From an uncultured Prevotellaceae bacterium (lineage in GTDB: Bacteria > Bacteroidota > Bacteroidia > Bacteroidales > Bacteroidaceae), in assembly GCA_900318995.1 (NCBI GenBank), contig ONMR01000006.1:1-64000 (forward strand): 64,000 bases of DNA, read 5' to 3'. Position numbers and translations under genes: made by a program. The notes under the pieces were generated by a model. That model ran no database searches, was not told the DNA's origin, and worked only from the letters and a program-made list of their open reading frames with translations. Numbering within the stretch: the first letter of the stretch is position 1; the number at the start of each line of letters is the position of its first letter. Below are positions 16,029 to 26,428 of the stretch, in pieces.

Positions 16029-17864
16029 ATGAAAGAGGGTAGGACTATAGAACTGCTGGCTCCGGCCAAGAATCTGGAGTGCGGCATTGAGGCCATAAAG
16101 CATGGAGCCGATGCGGTATACATTGGCGCCGGACGGTTCGGCGCACGTCAGGCTGCCGGCAACAGCGTAGATGATATAACGGAGTTGGCCAGGTTTGCCC
16201 ATTTTTACGGAGCCAGGGTCTATGTGACCGTAAACACCATACTCAAGGATTCTGAGTTGGCCGATGCCGAAAAACTGATATGGCAGCTCTATGAGGCCGG
16301 AGCCGATGCCCTGCTTATTCAGGATATGGCGGTCTTGCGCATGAAACTGCCACCCATAGCCCTGCATGCCAGCACCCAATGCGATGTGCGCAGTGCCGAT
16401 AAAGTGCGTTTTCTGGCCGGCTGCGGGTTTACCCGCGTGGTGCTGGCTCGTGAACTGTCAATTGATGAGATACGCAGCATACATGAGGCCTGTCCCGATG
16501 TGGAACTTGAGTGCTTTGTTCACGGAGCGTTGTGCGTAAGTTACAGCGGTCAGTGTTATGCATCGCAGTACTGTTTCGGCCGCAGCGCCAACCGAGGCGA
16601 GTGCGCCCAGTTCTGCCGTCTCAAGTTTGACCTGACGGACAGTGATGACAATGTGATTATAAAGGGCAAGCACCTGCTGTCGCTCCGTGACATGAACCGC
16701 ATGGACAGTCTGGAGGAGCTTATGGATGCAGGCGTCTGCTCATTCAAGATAGAGGGCCGTCTCAAGGACGTACAGTACGTAAAGAACGTAACGGCCGCCT
16801 ACAGTCAGGCCATTGATAAGGTCCTGGTACGCAGGCACGAGTTTGTCAGGGCGTCATCGGGCCATAGCGTTGCGCATTTCACACCCGATGTGAGCCGCAG
16901 TTTCAACCGTGGGCTCACTGACTATTTCCTGCACGGACGCACAGATGACATCTACTCATTCGGCACGCCCAAGTCAATAGGCGAGAAGATGGGCCCCGTT
17001 AAGGAGGTGGGACGCGGCTGGCTTAAGGTATCGGGCTTCAAGGCTTTCCATAACGGTGACGGACTCTGCTTCTTTAACCGTCAGGGAGAACTTGAGGGCT
17101 ACCGCGTAAACCGTGTGGAGGGCAACCGTGTATTCCTGTTCCTGGATAGTATTGATATGCCTTCCATAGCACCCGGCACGGAACTCTACCGCAACTATGA
17201 CATTGAGTTTGAGAAGGTTCTGTCCAGGGAATCGGCCACAAGGAAGATAGGGGTGGATATCCTGTTCCGGGAGATACAGTCCGGATATGAAGTAGTTATG
17301 ACCGATGAGGACGGTTATAAGGCACGTGCCGAGACAGAATGGAAAAAGGAGGATGCCCGCACTCCGCAGGAGGATAATATCAGGACCCAGCTGTCAAAAC
17401 TGGGTGGTACCCGTTTTGATGCTACCGATGTGGAGATTCAGATGGAAGGGGAGCGTTTCATACCGTCATCACTGCTTTCTGACCTGCGCCGGTCTGTAAC
17501 TGATAAGCTTGAGAGCCTGCGTCTGGAATCTTACTCCCGTCCTTTGGCCGGAACACCATCTACACCGCAATATCCCGTTAATGAGCTTTCTTACCTGGGT
17601 AACGTGATGAACGCACAGGCCCGCACGTTCTATCAGGATCACGGAGTAAAAACTGTTGATGACGCGTTTGAAAAGTCTCAGCCGGACAGCGCAACAGTAA
17701 TGTTCTGCCGTCACTGCATCAAATACGCACTTGGCATATGCACCAAAAACAGGAAACGGGACCTTAAGATACAGGAGCCTCTGTTCCTGACCAGTCAGGA
17801 CGGTCGCCAATTCCGGCTCAAGTTTGACTGCTCCCGCTGCCAGATGGAAATAATGTATCAATAA
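16029..17864 (+). CDS. Peptidase U32-family protein (TrhP/RlhA-like RNA hydroxylation factor)
   Basis: A 611-aa protein. The U32 core starts at IELLAPAKNLECGIEAIKHG and contains HASTQCDV (near residue 115) and the family signature ECFVHGALCVSYSGQCY with following Cys residues (residues about 160-195). A long C-terminal extension ends with two Cys pairs (FCRHCIKYALGIC, DCSRCQ). U32 proteins were first called collagenases; members such as TrhP and RlhA are now known to act in tRNA uridine or rRNA cytidine hydroxylation, and conserved cysteines there suit a metal or Fe-S site. It is translationally coupled to the M13 pair. Confidence 0.8.
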   Translation: MKEGRTIELLAPAKNLECGIEAIKHGADAVYIGAGRFGARQAAGNSVDDITELARFAHFYGARVYVTVNTILKDSELADAEKLIWQLYEAGADALLIQDMAVLRMKLPPIALHASTQCDVRSADKVRFLAGCGFTRVVLARELSIDEIRSIHEACPDVELECFVHGALCVSYSGQCYASQYCFGRSANRGECAQFCRLKFDLTDSDDNVIIKGKHLLSLRDMNRMDSLEELMDAGVCSFKIEGRLKDVQYVKNVTAAYSQAIDKVLVRRHEFVRASSGHSVAHFTPDVSRSFNRGLTDYFLHGRTDDIYSFGTPKSIGEKMGPVKEVGRGWLKVSGFKAFHNGDGLCFFNRQGELEGYRVNRVEGNRVFLFLDSIDMPSIAPGTELYRNYDIEFEKVLSRESATRKIGVDILFREIQSGYEVVMTDEDGYKARAETEWKKEDARTPQEDNIRTQLSKLGGTRFDATDVEIQMEGERFIPSSLLSDLRRSVTDKLESLRLESYSRPLAGTPSTPQYPVNELSYLGNVMNAQARTFYQDHGVKTVDDAFEKSQPDSATVMFCRHCIKYALGICTKNRKRDLKIQEPLFLTSQDGRQFRLKFDCSRCQMEIMYQ

Positions 17865-17869
17865 ATGAT

Positions 17870-17877
17870 TATCTTTG
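17870..17877 (+). promoter_or_regulatory. -7 box of the small outer-membrane barrel gene
   Basis: TATCTTTG, 43 nt upstream of ATG 17921, just after the U32 stop codon. Confidence 0.45.
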
Positions 17878-17920
17878 CTGACAGGTAAACAGATTAACCT
17901 TAATAATAGACATATTGATT

Positions 17921-18409
17921 ATGAAAAGATTTGGAAAGATTCTGATGGTTGCCGCTCTGGCAATGGTTTCTTACAGTGCATCAGCTGAGCTTGCACCCCA
18001 GTGGTCCAAGGGTACTATGATGGCTAATGCTGAACTTGGCGTTCAGCCGTTTGGTGGTGCCGTATCGGTTGATTATGTACTGGTTGATGAATGGTGGAAG
18101 GGACATTTTACTGTTGGTGGCGAGTTTGATTTCAGGTCCGAAAACCATTGGGGTGCTATAGGAGTAACACCGCGTGCAACTTATGGATTGAATATTACTG
18201 ATCAGTTTGAGGTTCATGTAGCAGCCGCTATGGGTTTTGGATTTGCCAATTATGACCATGACGGGATTGAAGATGATGACTCTTTCATACTTCATAACGA
18301 GATGATAGGTTGCCGTTTCTTCTTTAACGATAATATTGGCGTGATAGCTGAGACCGGAGTTGCCAATTGGTTCCCCGTACTCCGTGCCGGTATAACAATT
18401 AAGTTCTGA
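17921..18409 (+). CDS. Small outer-membrane beta-barrel protein
   Basis: About 162 aa. A Sec signal (MKRFGKILMVAALAMVSYSASA) is followed by about 140 residues of alternating polar/aromatic strands (WWKGHFTVGGEFDFR, FEVHVAAAMGFGFANYDHDG) and a C-terminal Phe preceded by RAGITIKF, the usual BAM recognition pattern. The size suits an eight-stranded OmpX/OmpW-like barrel. Function unknown. ATG 17921 is used because the signal peptide starts there; two extra codons upstream begin with TTG. It is followed by an intrinsic terminator. Confidence 0.75.
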   Translation: MKRFGKILMVAALAMVSYSASAELAPQWSKGTMMANAELGVQPFGGAVSVDYVLVDEWWKGHFTVGGEFDFRSENHWGAIGVTPRATYGLNITDQFEVHVAAAMGFGFANYDHDGIEDDDSFILHNEMIGCRFFFNDNIGVIAETGVANWFPVLRAGITIKF

Positions 18410-18429
18410 TAATCAATTTTTGATAAGAT

Positions 18430-18458
18430 AAAAGGGGCGGTAATTCCGTCCCTTTTTT
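18430..18458 (+). terminator. Intrinsic terminator after the barrel gene
   Basis: Stem AAGGGGCGG/CCGTCCCTT with a 5-nt loop and a run of seven T residues. Confidence 0.75.
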
Positions 18459-18473
18459 TATCTTCGCGGTGTT

Positions 18474-19973
18474 ATGAGAAAATTTGCCTTTGTCCTGTTG
18501 CTGGCCACAGCTATAGTTGCCGGTCATGCCGAGAGTACCGTAATCAAAGTGTCAATGGATAACGCCATCCAAACCAACGGAGGATATTGGGAGGGATGGG
18601 GTACCAGTCTGTGCTGGTGGGCCAACCGACTGGGCTACAATGAGACGCTCACTCAGAAATCGGCCGACCTTTTCTTTGATGCTCAGAAGGGCCTGGGCCT
18701 TAACATAATGCGCTACAACGTGGGCGGAGGCGATGACCCCACGCACCACCACATAACCCGCACCGACAGCGATGTGCCGGGTTGGATGTACATAGACGCC
18801 AACGGAGAGCGCAAGTATGACTATACGGCCGATGCCCGCCAGTTGAATGTTGTAAAAGCCGCCATGAAAGCCGCCGGACAGGATGCCTATCTGGAGATAT
18901 TCAGCAACTCACCTCCATACTTCATGACCAACAGCGGCTGCTCCACCGGTAACTTCAGGTCCGAGGAAAACAACATAAAGGATGATGAATACGATGACTT
19001 TGCCGAGTATATGGCTCATGTTGCCAACTACATGACCCGTAACATGAAGCTCAAGGTCCGTAGTGTATCGCCAATGAACGAGCCCAACACCAACTACTGG
19101 CCCGCCATGAACTACAAGCAGGAGGGCTGTCACATTGATGCCGGTGAGTCACAGTCCAAACTGCTGGTACTGACCAAGGAGGCGCTGGGACGCTACGGTC
19201 TTAATGATATAGTCCTGACCACCAGCGATGAGACCAATCCCGGCAAGCAGATAGAGGAGATAAAGACTCTTACCCCCGATGCCCGCGCCGCCATAAACCG
19301 CATCAGCGTGCATACCTACGGCACAAACAGCATCCGCGAAATGGGCCAGTTGGCTAAGGACGAGAAGATAAATCTCTGGATGAGTGAGGTGGACGGTAAC
19401 GGAACCGCAGGCCAGAACGCCGGTGAGATGGGTGCCGGACTGTGGCTTGCTGAGAAGATCATAAACGATATCCAGGCGCTGGAGCCATCGGCCTGGGTAC
19501 TCTGGCAGGTAATAGATACCCACATCAGCAAGGATGGCTACATGGGCCGCAAGGACGGAGGTCCGCTACGCACTCAGGGAGGCTACTGGGGCACCGCCTG
19601 CGCCAACCACGATACCGGCGAGATCCTGCTCACTCAGAAGTACTACGCCATGGGGCAGTTTACCCGCTACATACGTCCCGGTTCCCAACTGATACTCTGT
19701 CCGACAGACCGCCGCTCCGGCGTTAAAGCCCTTGCCGCCAAAGATAAGAAGCAACTCACCATTGTCTGCACCAACACCACCGCCCAGGACAAGGAAATCA
19801 GTCTTGACCTGTCAGACTTCAAGGTAAAAGGCAAGGTAAAGCAGATCCGCACCAGCGGCCAGTTTGCAGATGGAGAGCACTGGGCCGAAACCAATCTGGG
19901 TAAGATTAAAGAAAAAGAGTTGGAAACCGTTTTGGCTCCCAACTCTGTCACAACGTTTGTTATAGACCTTTAG
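18474..19973 (+). CDS. Secreted glycoside hydrolase family 30
   Basis: A 499-aa protein with a Sec signal (MRKFAFVLLLATAIVAGHA). The N-terminal part WEGWGTSLCWWANRLG and the (beta/alpha)8 core fit GH30. The acid/base Glu is in VSPMNEPN (near residue 200), and the nucleophile Glu is probably in LWMSEVDGNG (near 304). A C-terminal beta domain closes the protein. The WGTSLCWWA start is closest to the endo-beta-1,6-galactanase/glucanase side of GH30, so the substrate may be plant arabinogalactan, but this is inference. The mRNA leader is very short (-7-like TATCTTCG at 18459-18466). The 3' end overlaps convergent mazG by 14 bp. Confidence 0.8.
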   Translation: MRKFAFVLLLATAIVAGHAESTVIKVSMDNAIQTNGGYWEGWGTSLCWWANRLGYNETLTQKSADLFFDAQKGLGLNIMRYNVGGGDDPTHHHITRTDSDVPGWMYIDANGERKYDYTADARQLNVVKAAMKAAGQDAYLEIFSNSPPYFMTNSGCSTGNFRSEENNIKDDEYDDFAEYMAHVANYMTRNMKLKVRSVSPMNEPNTNYWPAMNYKQEGCHIDAGESQSKLLVLTKEALGRYGLNDIVLTTSDETNPGKQIEEIKTLTPDARAAINRISVHTYGTNSIREMGQLAKDEKINLWMSEVDGNGTAGQNAGEMGAGLWLAEKIINDIQALEPSAWVLWQVIDTHISKDGYMGRKDGGPLRTQGGYWGTACANHDTGEILLTQKYYAMGQFTRYIRPGSQLILCPTDRRSGVKALAAKDKKQLTIVCTNTTAQDKEISLDLSDFKVKGKVKQIRTSGQFADGEHWAETNLGKIKEKELETVLAPNSVTTFVIDL

Positions 19974-20745
19974 ATTTCGCTTCGTTCCAGAGTGAGTCCA
20001 TCTCCTCAAGTGTCATATCCTTGAGCTGTTTGCCTTGATTGAGGGCTGCCTCCTCAACGTAGTTGAAACGGCGGATGAACTTCTTGTTGGTGCGCTCCAG
20101 GGCGTCATCGGGATGGATCTTGTAGAAGCGTGCCACATTGATGATTGAGAACAGCAGGTCACCCAGTTCCTGCTCGGCTTTCTCCTTGTCGTGGGCCGAT
20201 ATCTCCTGCTTGAGTTCAGCATACTCCTCCTTTACTTTATCCAAGGCGCCCTCGGGGGTATCCCAGTCAAAGCCCACGTGGGCTGCCTTCTCCTGAATGC
20301 GGAAAGCCTTGATGGTTGACGGTAGCGCATCGGGCACACCGGCCAGTACACGTTTGTTGCCGCCTTTCTCCTTTAGCTTGAGTTGCTCCCAGTTCTGCAG
20401 TACCTGATCGGCGCCATCTACATTGGTGGTGCCGTATATGTGCGGGTGGCGGTATATCAGTTTGTCGCAAAGTTTGTCACAAACGTCCTTGATATCATAA
20501 TCACCCGTCTCGCTGCCAATCTTGGCGTAGAAGACCACGTGCAGCAACACATCGCCCAACTCCTTGCAGATATCGGCCTTGTTGTCCTTCATTATGGCAT
20601 CGCAGAGCTCATAAACCTCCTCAATGGTATTCTGGCGGAGTGAGTCATTGGTCTGAACGCTGTCCCAAGGGCACTTTTCCCTTAACTCATCCATTATGTC
20701 AAGCAGGCGTCCGAATGCCTGCATCTTCTCTTCGCGTGTATGCAT
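19960..20745 (-). CDS. mazG: Nucleoside triphosphate pyrophosphohydrolase
   Basis: About 261 aa starting MHTREEKMQAFGRLLDIMD. Two MazG domains are visible: the first carries LREKCPWDSVQTNDSLRQNT, EEVYELCDAI and KELGDVLLHVVFYA (EExxE...ExxD metal motif), and the second carries KEEYAELKQEI and EQELGDLLFSIINVAR. The enzyme hydrolyses (d)NTPs to NMP and PPi, in the cytosol. A longer frame from 20775 lacks family sequence, so ATG 20745 is preferred. It diverges from valS. This is a standalone housekeeping MazG with no MazEF genes nearby. Confidence 0.9.
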   Translation of the reverse strand: MHTREEKMQAFGRLLDIMDELREKCPWDSVQTNDSLRQNTIEEVYELCDAIMKDNKADICKELGDVLLHVVFYAKIGSETGDYDIKDVCDKLCDKLIYRHPHIYGTTNVDGADQVLQNWEQLKLKEKGGNKRVLAGVPDALPSTIKAFRIQEKAAHVGFDWDTPEGALDKVKEEYAELKQEISAHDKEKAEQELGDLLFSIINVARFYKIHPDDALERTNKKFIRRFNYVEEAALNQGKQLKDMTLEEMDSLWNEAKSKGL

Positions 20746-20783
20746 ATTATTATATTTTAGCGCAAAATTACACATAAAATCAG

Positions 20784-20791
20784 TACCTTTG
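20784..20791 (+). promoter_or_regulatory. -7 box of valS
   Basis: TACCTTTG, 31 nt upstream of the valS ATG. The -33 region is only A/T-rich. Confidence 0.5.
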
Positions 20792-20822
20792 TCGCCAATT
20801 TTGTTAGACAGGTATTTATTCT

Positions 20823-23507
20823 ATGGAATTAGCAAGCAAATACAACCCTGCCGATGTGGAGGGAAAGTGGTACAAGTATTGGGAGGATGGCAAGTTTTTT
20901 CACTCTGAGCCCGATGGCCGTGAGCCTTACACTATAGTCATTCCGCCACCAAACGTGACCGGTGTTCTGCACATGGGTCATATGCTTAACAACACTATCC
21001 AGGATATCCTGGTGCGCCGTGCCCGTATGATGGGCAAGAACGCTCTGTGGGTGCCTGGAACCGACCATGCATCTATCGCTACCGAGGCCAAGGTTGTGGG
21101 CAAGCTTGCCGCACAGGGAATCAAGAAGACAGACCTGACCCGTGAGGAGTTCCTTAAGCACGCCTGGGAGTGGAAAGAGGAGCACGGAGGCATAATCCTT
21201 AAGCAGTTGCGCCGTCTGGGCTGCAGCTGTGACTGGGACCGTACCGCTTTCACAATGGATGACCTGCGCTCAGAGAGCGTGATCAAGGTGTTCGTTGACC
21301 TGTACAACAAGGGTCTTATCTACCGCGGCGTACGTATGGTAAACTGGGATCCCAAGGCTCAGACTGCTCTGAGTGATGAGGAGGTGGTCTATAAGGAGGA
21401 GCACAGCAAGCTGTACTACCTGAAATACTATGTTGCAGACCAAGAGACTGTTAAGCCTACAGGTGCCGAGGGTGAGATTGTACACAAGGATGCCAAGGGT
21501 TATTATGCAGTGGTTGCCACCACACGTCCAGAGACCATCATGGGTGATACCGCAATGTGCATCAACCCCGCTGATCCCAAGAACGGCTGGTTGAAGGGCC
21601 ACAAGGTTATTGTTCCGCTGGTTAACCGCGTGATACCTGTAATTGAGGATGATTATGTTGACATTGAGTTCGGTACCGGTTGCTTGAAGGTTACCCCCGC
21701 TCATGATGTCAATGACTATATGCTGGGTGAGAAGTACAACCTGGAGACCATCGATATATTCAATGATAACGGTACTCTGAGCGAGAAGGCCGGCCTGTAC
21801 ATCGGTATGGACCGCTTTGCAGTAAAGAAGCAGATTGCCATTGACCTGGAGGCCGCAGGCCTGCTGGAGAAGATGGAGGATTACACCAACAAGGTAGGCT
21901 ACAGCGAGCGCAATCCGGACACTGTTATTGAACCCAAGCTCTCCATGCAGTGGTTCCTTAAGATGCAGCACTTTGCCGATATGGCTCTGCCTCCCGTTAT
22001 GAACGATGAGCTCAAGTTCTATCCGCCCAAATACAAGAACACATACCGCAACTGGTTAGAGAACATCAAGGACTGGTGCATAAGCCGCCAGCTCTGGTGG
22101 GGACACCGCATACCGGCTTACTTTATGCCCAAGGGCGGTTTTGTAGTGGCCGAGACAATCGATAAGGCTGTCGAGCTGGCACGTCAGAAGAGCGGTGACA
22201 ATAGTCTTACCGCTGCCGATCTGCGTCAGGACGAGGATGTACTGGATACATGGTTCAGTTCATGGCTCTGGCCTATCAGCCTGTTTGACGGCATCAACAA
22301 CCCGGATAACGAGGAGATCAAGTACTACTATCCCACAAATGACCTTGTAACCGGCCCCGATATCATATTCTTCTGGGTGGCCCGTATGATCATGTCGGGT
22401 TATGAGTACCGCCACGATATGCCTTTCCGCAACGTCTATTTTACCGGCATTGTCCGTGATAAGCTGGGCCGCAAGATGAGTAAGTCTCTTGGTAACTCTC
22501 CCGATCCGATAGGTTTGATTGAGCAGTACGGAGCCGACGGCGTACGTATGGGCCTTATGCTCTCTGCACCTGCTGGTAACGACATACCGTTTGATGAGGC
22601 CATCTGCGAGCAGGGCCGTAACTTCAACAACAAGATTTGGAACGCGTTCCGTCTTACACAGACCTGGAGCGTGGCCGATATAGAGCAGCCCGAGAGCGCA
22701 AAGGTGGCTGTTGAGTGGTTCCGCAACAAGCTGAGCAGCACTGCAGCCGAGATGGATGACCTGATGTCAAAGTACCGCATCAGCGAGGCCCTGATGGCAG
22801 TTTACAAGCTGTTCTGGGATGAGTTTGCAAGCTGGTACCTGGAGATCATCAAGCCCGTTTACGGTCAGCCCATAGACAGCAAGACATACGCTGCCACACT
22901 TGATATGTTTGAGCAGCTGCTTATGCTGCTGCATCCGTTCATGCCGTTCATCACCGAGGAACTCTGGCACGCTGTACGTGAGCGCAAGGACGGTGAGAGC
23001 ATCATGAACCAGAGCATAGTAAGTCTGGTTAACGGTAAGGCCGATGAGGCACTCCTGGACCGTTTTGAGCAGGCCAAGCAGGTTGTGACCGAGATCCGTT
23101 CGGTACGCAAGAGCAAGAACATCGGCCCGCGTGAGCCGCTGACCGTTGAGGCTGTGGGACAGAACCCGCTCTCAGCACTTGACAGCATGGTCTTGAAGAT
23201 GGCCGGACTGGAGGAGATCGTAATAGTACCCGCCAAGAGCGAGGGCACTGCCGCATTCATGGTAGGAACCCAGGAGTACGCTGTACGTCTGGGCGGACTC
23301 ATTGACGTGGAGGCTGAAATCAAGAAGATGGAGGCCGAACTGCAGCACCTGGAGGGATTCCTGAAGGGCGTCAACGCCAAGCTGGCTAATGAGAACTTTG
23401 TGGCACACGCACCTGCCGCCGTTATCGAGAACGAGCGTAAGAAACAGGCCGATGCCACTCAGAAAATTGCAACCATAAAGGAGAGCATAGCTGCTCTTAA
23501 GAAATAA
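20823..23507 (+). CDS. valS: Valyl-tRNA synthetase
   Basis: An 894-aa class I synthetase. The HIGH-type motif [17 protein letters not shown] is at about residues 40-56, the CP1 editing domain includes [12 protein letters not shown] (near 235), and the KMSKS motif is [14 protein letters not shown] near 548. The anticodon-binding domain and a C-terminal coiled-coil arm ([19 protein letters not shown]) follow. It charges tRNA-Val and edits Thr. Its stop codon overlaps the start of the next gene by one base. Confidence 0.95.
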   Translation: MELASKYNPADVEGKWYKYWEDGKFFHSEPDGREPYTIVIPPPNVTGVLHMGHMLNNTIQDILVRRARMMGKNALWVPGTDHASIATEAKVVGKLAAQGIKKTDLTREEFLKHAWEWKEEHGGIILKQLRRLGCSCDWDRTAFTMDDLRSESVIKVFVDLYNKGLIYRGVRMVNWDPKAQTALSDEEVVYKEEHSKLYYLKYYVADQETVKPTGAEGEIVHKDAKGYYAVVATTRPETIMGDTAMCINPADPKNGWLKGHKVIVPLVNRVIPVIEDDYVDIEFGTGCLKVTPAHDVNDYMLGEKYNLETIDIFNDNGTLSEKAGLYIGMDRFAVKKQIAIDLEAAGLLEKMEDYTNKVGYSERNPDTVIEPKLSMQWFLKMQHFADMALPPVMNDELKFYPPKYKNTYRNWLENIKDWCISRQLWWGHRIPAYFMPKGGFVVAETIDKAVELARQKSGDNSLTAADLRQDEDVLDTWFSSWLWPISLFDGINNPDNEEIKYYYPTNDLVTGPDIIFFWVARMIMSGYEYRHDMPFRNVYFTGIVRDKLGRKMSKSLGNSPDPIGLIEQYGADGVRMGLMLSAPAGNDIPFDEAICEQGRNFNNKIWNAFRLTQTWSVADIEQPESAKVAVEWFRNKLSSTAAEMDDLMSKYRISEALMAVYKLFWDEFASWYLEIIKPVYGQPIDSKTYAATLDMFEQLLMLLHPFMPFITEELWHAVRERKDGESIMNQSIVSLVNGKADEALLDRFEQAKQVVTEIRSVRKSKNIGPREPLTVEAVGQNPLSALDSMVLKMAGLEEIVIVPAKSEGTAAFMVGTQEYAVRLGGLIDVEAEIKKMEAELQHLEGFLKGVNAKLANENFVAHAPAAVIENERKKQADATQKIATIKESIAALKK

Positions 23508-24403
23508 TGGAAGAGAACAGTAAATCAGGCAAGACCGGATTGGTGATAGCCGTTGTGGCAGCCGTGCTGTTGGCAGGAGCTGCCGCATATCTCTTTTTTG
23601 ACGGCCAGAACAAGGGCCGTGAGATAGAGGAGATGACCCAGCTCTTTGAGATTGAGAAGGAGGAGATGGAGAATGAGTACTCAGGATTCGCCGTCCAGTA
23701 TGATGAGATGCAGAGGCACATATCCAATGACTCGCTGATACGCCAGTTGGACAGGGAGAAGCAGCGCACGCAGCAGCTGCTTGAGGAACTGCGTCAGACC
23801 AAGGCCACAAATGCCGCCGAGATTACCCGCCTGAAGAAGGAACTGGCTACCGTGCGTCAGGTTATGCGTACGTATGTAATCCAGATAGACTCTCTTGACC
23901 AGATTAACAAGCAGCTTGCCAGGGAGAATACCCGCGTGCGCCAGCAGTATCAGGAGCAGACCAAGGTGGTTGAGCAGCTTACTGTCGATAAGCAGAAGGC
24001 CGAGGAGAAGGTAGCTCTGGCCTCTCAGTTGGATGCCGCTGCAATATCGGTTGTAGCTCATAACAAACGCGGCAAGGATGAGAAAAAGTCCAAGAACGTA
24101 ACCCAGTTTGTGGTCAACTTTACCATTGTCAAGAACATAACCGTTCAGACTGGCGAGAAGACCGTGTATCTGCGTATTGTAAAGCCCAACGAGGAGGTAC
24201 TGGGTAAGGATACAGGCTACACATGCAGGTATGAGAATGTTGTTCTGGAGTGCTCTGAGAGAAAGATGATAGAGTACACCGGCGAGCAGCAGGAGGTTAC
24301 CATGTACGTTGACGTGGCCGAATTCCTTAGTGCCGGCACTTACACCGCATATCTGTTCGTTGAAGGCGTTATGATTGGCGAGCAGAGCGTTACACTTAAC
24401 TGA
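23507..24403 (+). CDS. Membrane-anchored coiled-coil protein of unknown function
   Basis: A 298-aa protein. A single N-terminal hydrophobic segment (GLVIAVVAAVLLAGAAAYLFF) anchors it. Residues about 40-190 form a long charged coiled coil (Glu/Gln/Lys/Arg heptads), and the last about 100 residues look like a compact beta domain (NVTQFVVNFTIVKNITVQTG onward). It resembles a Bacteroidota conserved protein often found beside valS. The start overlaps the valS stop (TAATG), so it is cotranslated. It might be a periplasmic or cell-division scaffold, but no specific function is recognised. Confidence 0.65.
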   Translation: MEENSKSGKTGLVIAVVAAVLLAGAAAYLFFDGQNKGREIEEMTQLFEIEKEEMENEYSGFAVQYDEMQRHISNDSLIRQLDREKQRTQQLLEELRQTKATNAAEITRLKKELATVRQVMRTYVIQIDSLDQINKQLARENTRVRQQYQEQTKVVEQLTVDKQKAEEKVALASQLDAAAISVVAHNKRGKDEKKSKNVTQFVVNFTIVKNITVQTGEKTVYLRIVKPNEEVLGKDTGYTCRYENVVLECSERKMIEYTGEQQEVTMYVDVAEFLSAGTYTAYLFVEGVMIGEQSVTLN

Positions 24404-24413
24404 TTTTTTTTTG

Positions 24414-26426
24414 ATGAGTACATTCCGTGAACTTGGGGTATCAGGCCCGATACTCAAGGCAATTGAAGAGTTAGGATTTGAGAACCCCATGCCCGTTCAG
24501 GAGGCGGTTATACCGTACCTGCTGGAGCAAGGCAGCGGTGATGTAGTGGCATTGGCCCAGACCGGAACCGGCAAGACCGCAGCATACGGAATCCCGGTAA
24601 TCCAGCAGACCGATGTGGACAGCAAGGATGCCCAGTTCCTTATACTGAGCCCCACACGAGAACTCTGCGTTCAGATAGCCAGTGACCTGGCCGATTTCTC
24701 ACATTACATTGAGAGGCTGCACGTTATCCCTATGTACGGCGGCTCATCGATAGAAAACCAGATTCGCAACTTTAAGCGCGGTGCACATGTGATTGTGGCC
24801 ACTCCGGGCCGTCTGATTGACCTTATGGAGCGCGGCGTGGTCAAACTTGATACCATCCGCACCGTTATCCTTGATGAGGCCGATGAGATGCTCAACATGG
24901 GATTCTCTGAGGACCTTGAAAAGATACTCTCATCGGTCCCCGCAGAGCGTAAGATGCTTATGTTCTCGGCCACCATGAGCAAGGAGATCCAGGCCATATC
25001 CAAAAAGTATCTGCATGATGCCCGCGAGATTGTCATTGGCACACGTAATGAGGGCGCCGAGAACGTGGAGCACGTCTATTATATGGTTCACGCCAAGGAC
25101 AAGTATCTGGCTCTTAAGCGCATTGTCGATTATTACCCATCCATATACGCAATCATTTTCTGCCGTACCCGCCTGGAGACGCAGGAGATTGCCGACAAGC
25201 TGATGCAGGACGGCTATAATGCTGATTCTCTGCACGGCGACCTGTCGCAGGCACAGCGTGACCTGACTATGAACAAGTTCCGCAAACGTCAGTTGCAGCT
25301 TTTAGTTGCTACCGATGTGGCTGCACGCGGACTGGATGTGGATAATCTGACTCACGTAATCAACTTCGGGCTGCCCGATGACATAGAGAACTACACCCAC
25401 CGAAGCGGCCGAACTGGTCGTGCAGGCAAGAAGGGGGTGTCAATATCCATCGTGAACCTGCGTGAGAAGGGTAAGATACGGTTTATTGAGAAGGCCATCG
25501 GCAAGACTTTCGTGCAGGGTGTGATGCCCACCGGTACCCAGATTTGCGAGAAACAACTCTACAAGGTTATAGATGACCTGGAGCGCATTGAGGTAAATGA
25601 GGAGCAGATTGAAAAGTTCCTGCCCGAGATATTCCGCCGTCTGGACTGGATGGACAAGAACGATATAATCAAACGTATCGTGACCCGTGAGTTCGGGCGT
25701 TTTGTGCGCTACTATCAGGATGCTCCGGAGCTTGAGGAGGTTACCCGCAATGATGTTGAAGGCGAGAAACGCAAGAAGAAAGACCGCCACCGCGCACAGA
25801 AGGGTTATACCCGCTTTTTTATCAATATCGGCAAGAAAGATCACGTTCAGCCTGTTCATATCATTGAGATGCTCAACCGCAATGTAGCCGGACGCGTGGA
25901 TGTGGGCCGTATCGACCTGATGCAGAACTTCTCGTTCTTTGAGTGCCCCGAGGAGTTTACCGAGGAGATTGTCATCGGTATGGACGGCATAAACTACAAG
26001 GGTCGTCAGGTGCATGTTGAGGTGGCCGAGACCCGCTCCGAGAATGGTGAGGAGAAGCCTGTACGTGTTGAGAAAAAGGCTCGTCGTGAAGAGAAACCTT
26101 CCAGAGAGCGCAAGCCTAAAAAGGAGGAGAAACCGCGTAGGGAAGATAAGCCCCGTAAGGAGAGTAAACCTACCCGTGAGGAGAAAGTCTACCGCGAGGA
26201 GAAGACTTCACGTACTCCCAAGCGTGCTCCAAAAGTTCAGATAGCTCAGGATGATGATTTCTGGAATAATTTTGAAAATGAGGACTGGCACCAGTTCTTC
26301 CGCAGCGAGGGTGCCGGCAAATCCAAAAAGAAGTCATCGGCCCGTAAGGAAAAACCCGCCCGCAAGGAAAAGGTGAACGGCCGCAAAGCCGCCCGCACCA
26401 AACCCTCCAGGAAATCCCGCCGCTAA
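24414..26426 (+). CDS. deaD: DEAD-box ATP-dependent RNA helicase
   Basis: About 670 aa. Motifs in order are AQTGTGKT (Walker A), PTRELCVQI, TPGRLIDL, LDEADEML (DEAD), SAT, ATDVAARGLDVDNL and HRSGRTGRAG. A DbpA/CsdA-type RNA-binding domain follows (TRFFINIGKKDHVQP... near residues 480-555), then a Lys/Arg/Glu-rich low-complexity tail with repeated EEKPxRE units. It unwinds structured RNA, in ribosome assembly and cold adaptation. ATG 24414 is used because earlier in-frame codons lie inside the preceding gene. Confidence 0.9.
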   Translation: MSTFRELGVSGPILKAIEELGFENPMPVQEAVIPYLLEQGSGDVVALAQTGTGKTAAYGIPVIQQTDVDSKDAQFLILSPTRELCVQIASDLADFSHYIERLHVIPMYGGSSIENQIRNFKRGAHVIVATPGRLIDLMERGVVKLDTIRTVILDEADEMLNMGFSEDLEKILSSVPAERKMLMFSATMSKEIQAISKKYLHDAREIVIGTRNEGAENVEHVYYMVHAKDKYLALKRIVDYYPSIYAIIFCRTRLETQEIADKLMQDGYNADSLHGDLSQAQRDLTMNKFRKRQLQLLVATDVAARGLDVDNLTHVINFGLPDDIENYTHRSGRTGRAGKKGVSISIVNLREKGKIRFIEKAIGKTFVQGVMPTGTQICEKQLYKVIDDLERIEVNEEQIEKFLPEIFRRLDWMDKNDIIKRIVTREFGRFVRYYQDAPELEEVTRNDVEGEKRKKKDRHRAQKGYTRFFINIGKKDHVQPVHIIEMLNRNVAGRVDVGRIDLMQNFSFFECPEEFTEEIVIGMDGINYKGRQVHVEVAETRSENGEEKPVRVEKKARREEKPSRERKPKKEEKPRREDKPRKESKPTREEKVYREEKTSRTPKRAPKVQIAQDDDFWNNFENEDWHQFFRSEGAGKSKKKSSARKEKPARKEKVNGRKAARTKPSRKSRR

Positions 26427-26428
26427 AA

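Noticed and set aside
14745..16379. Long open frame on the minus strand inside the second M13 gene (also 9986-11317)
   Set aside because: These are antisense shadows of well-supported genes; their translations are low-complexity and show no family motifs.
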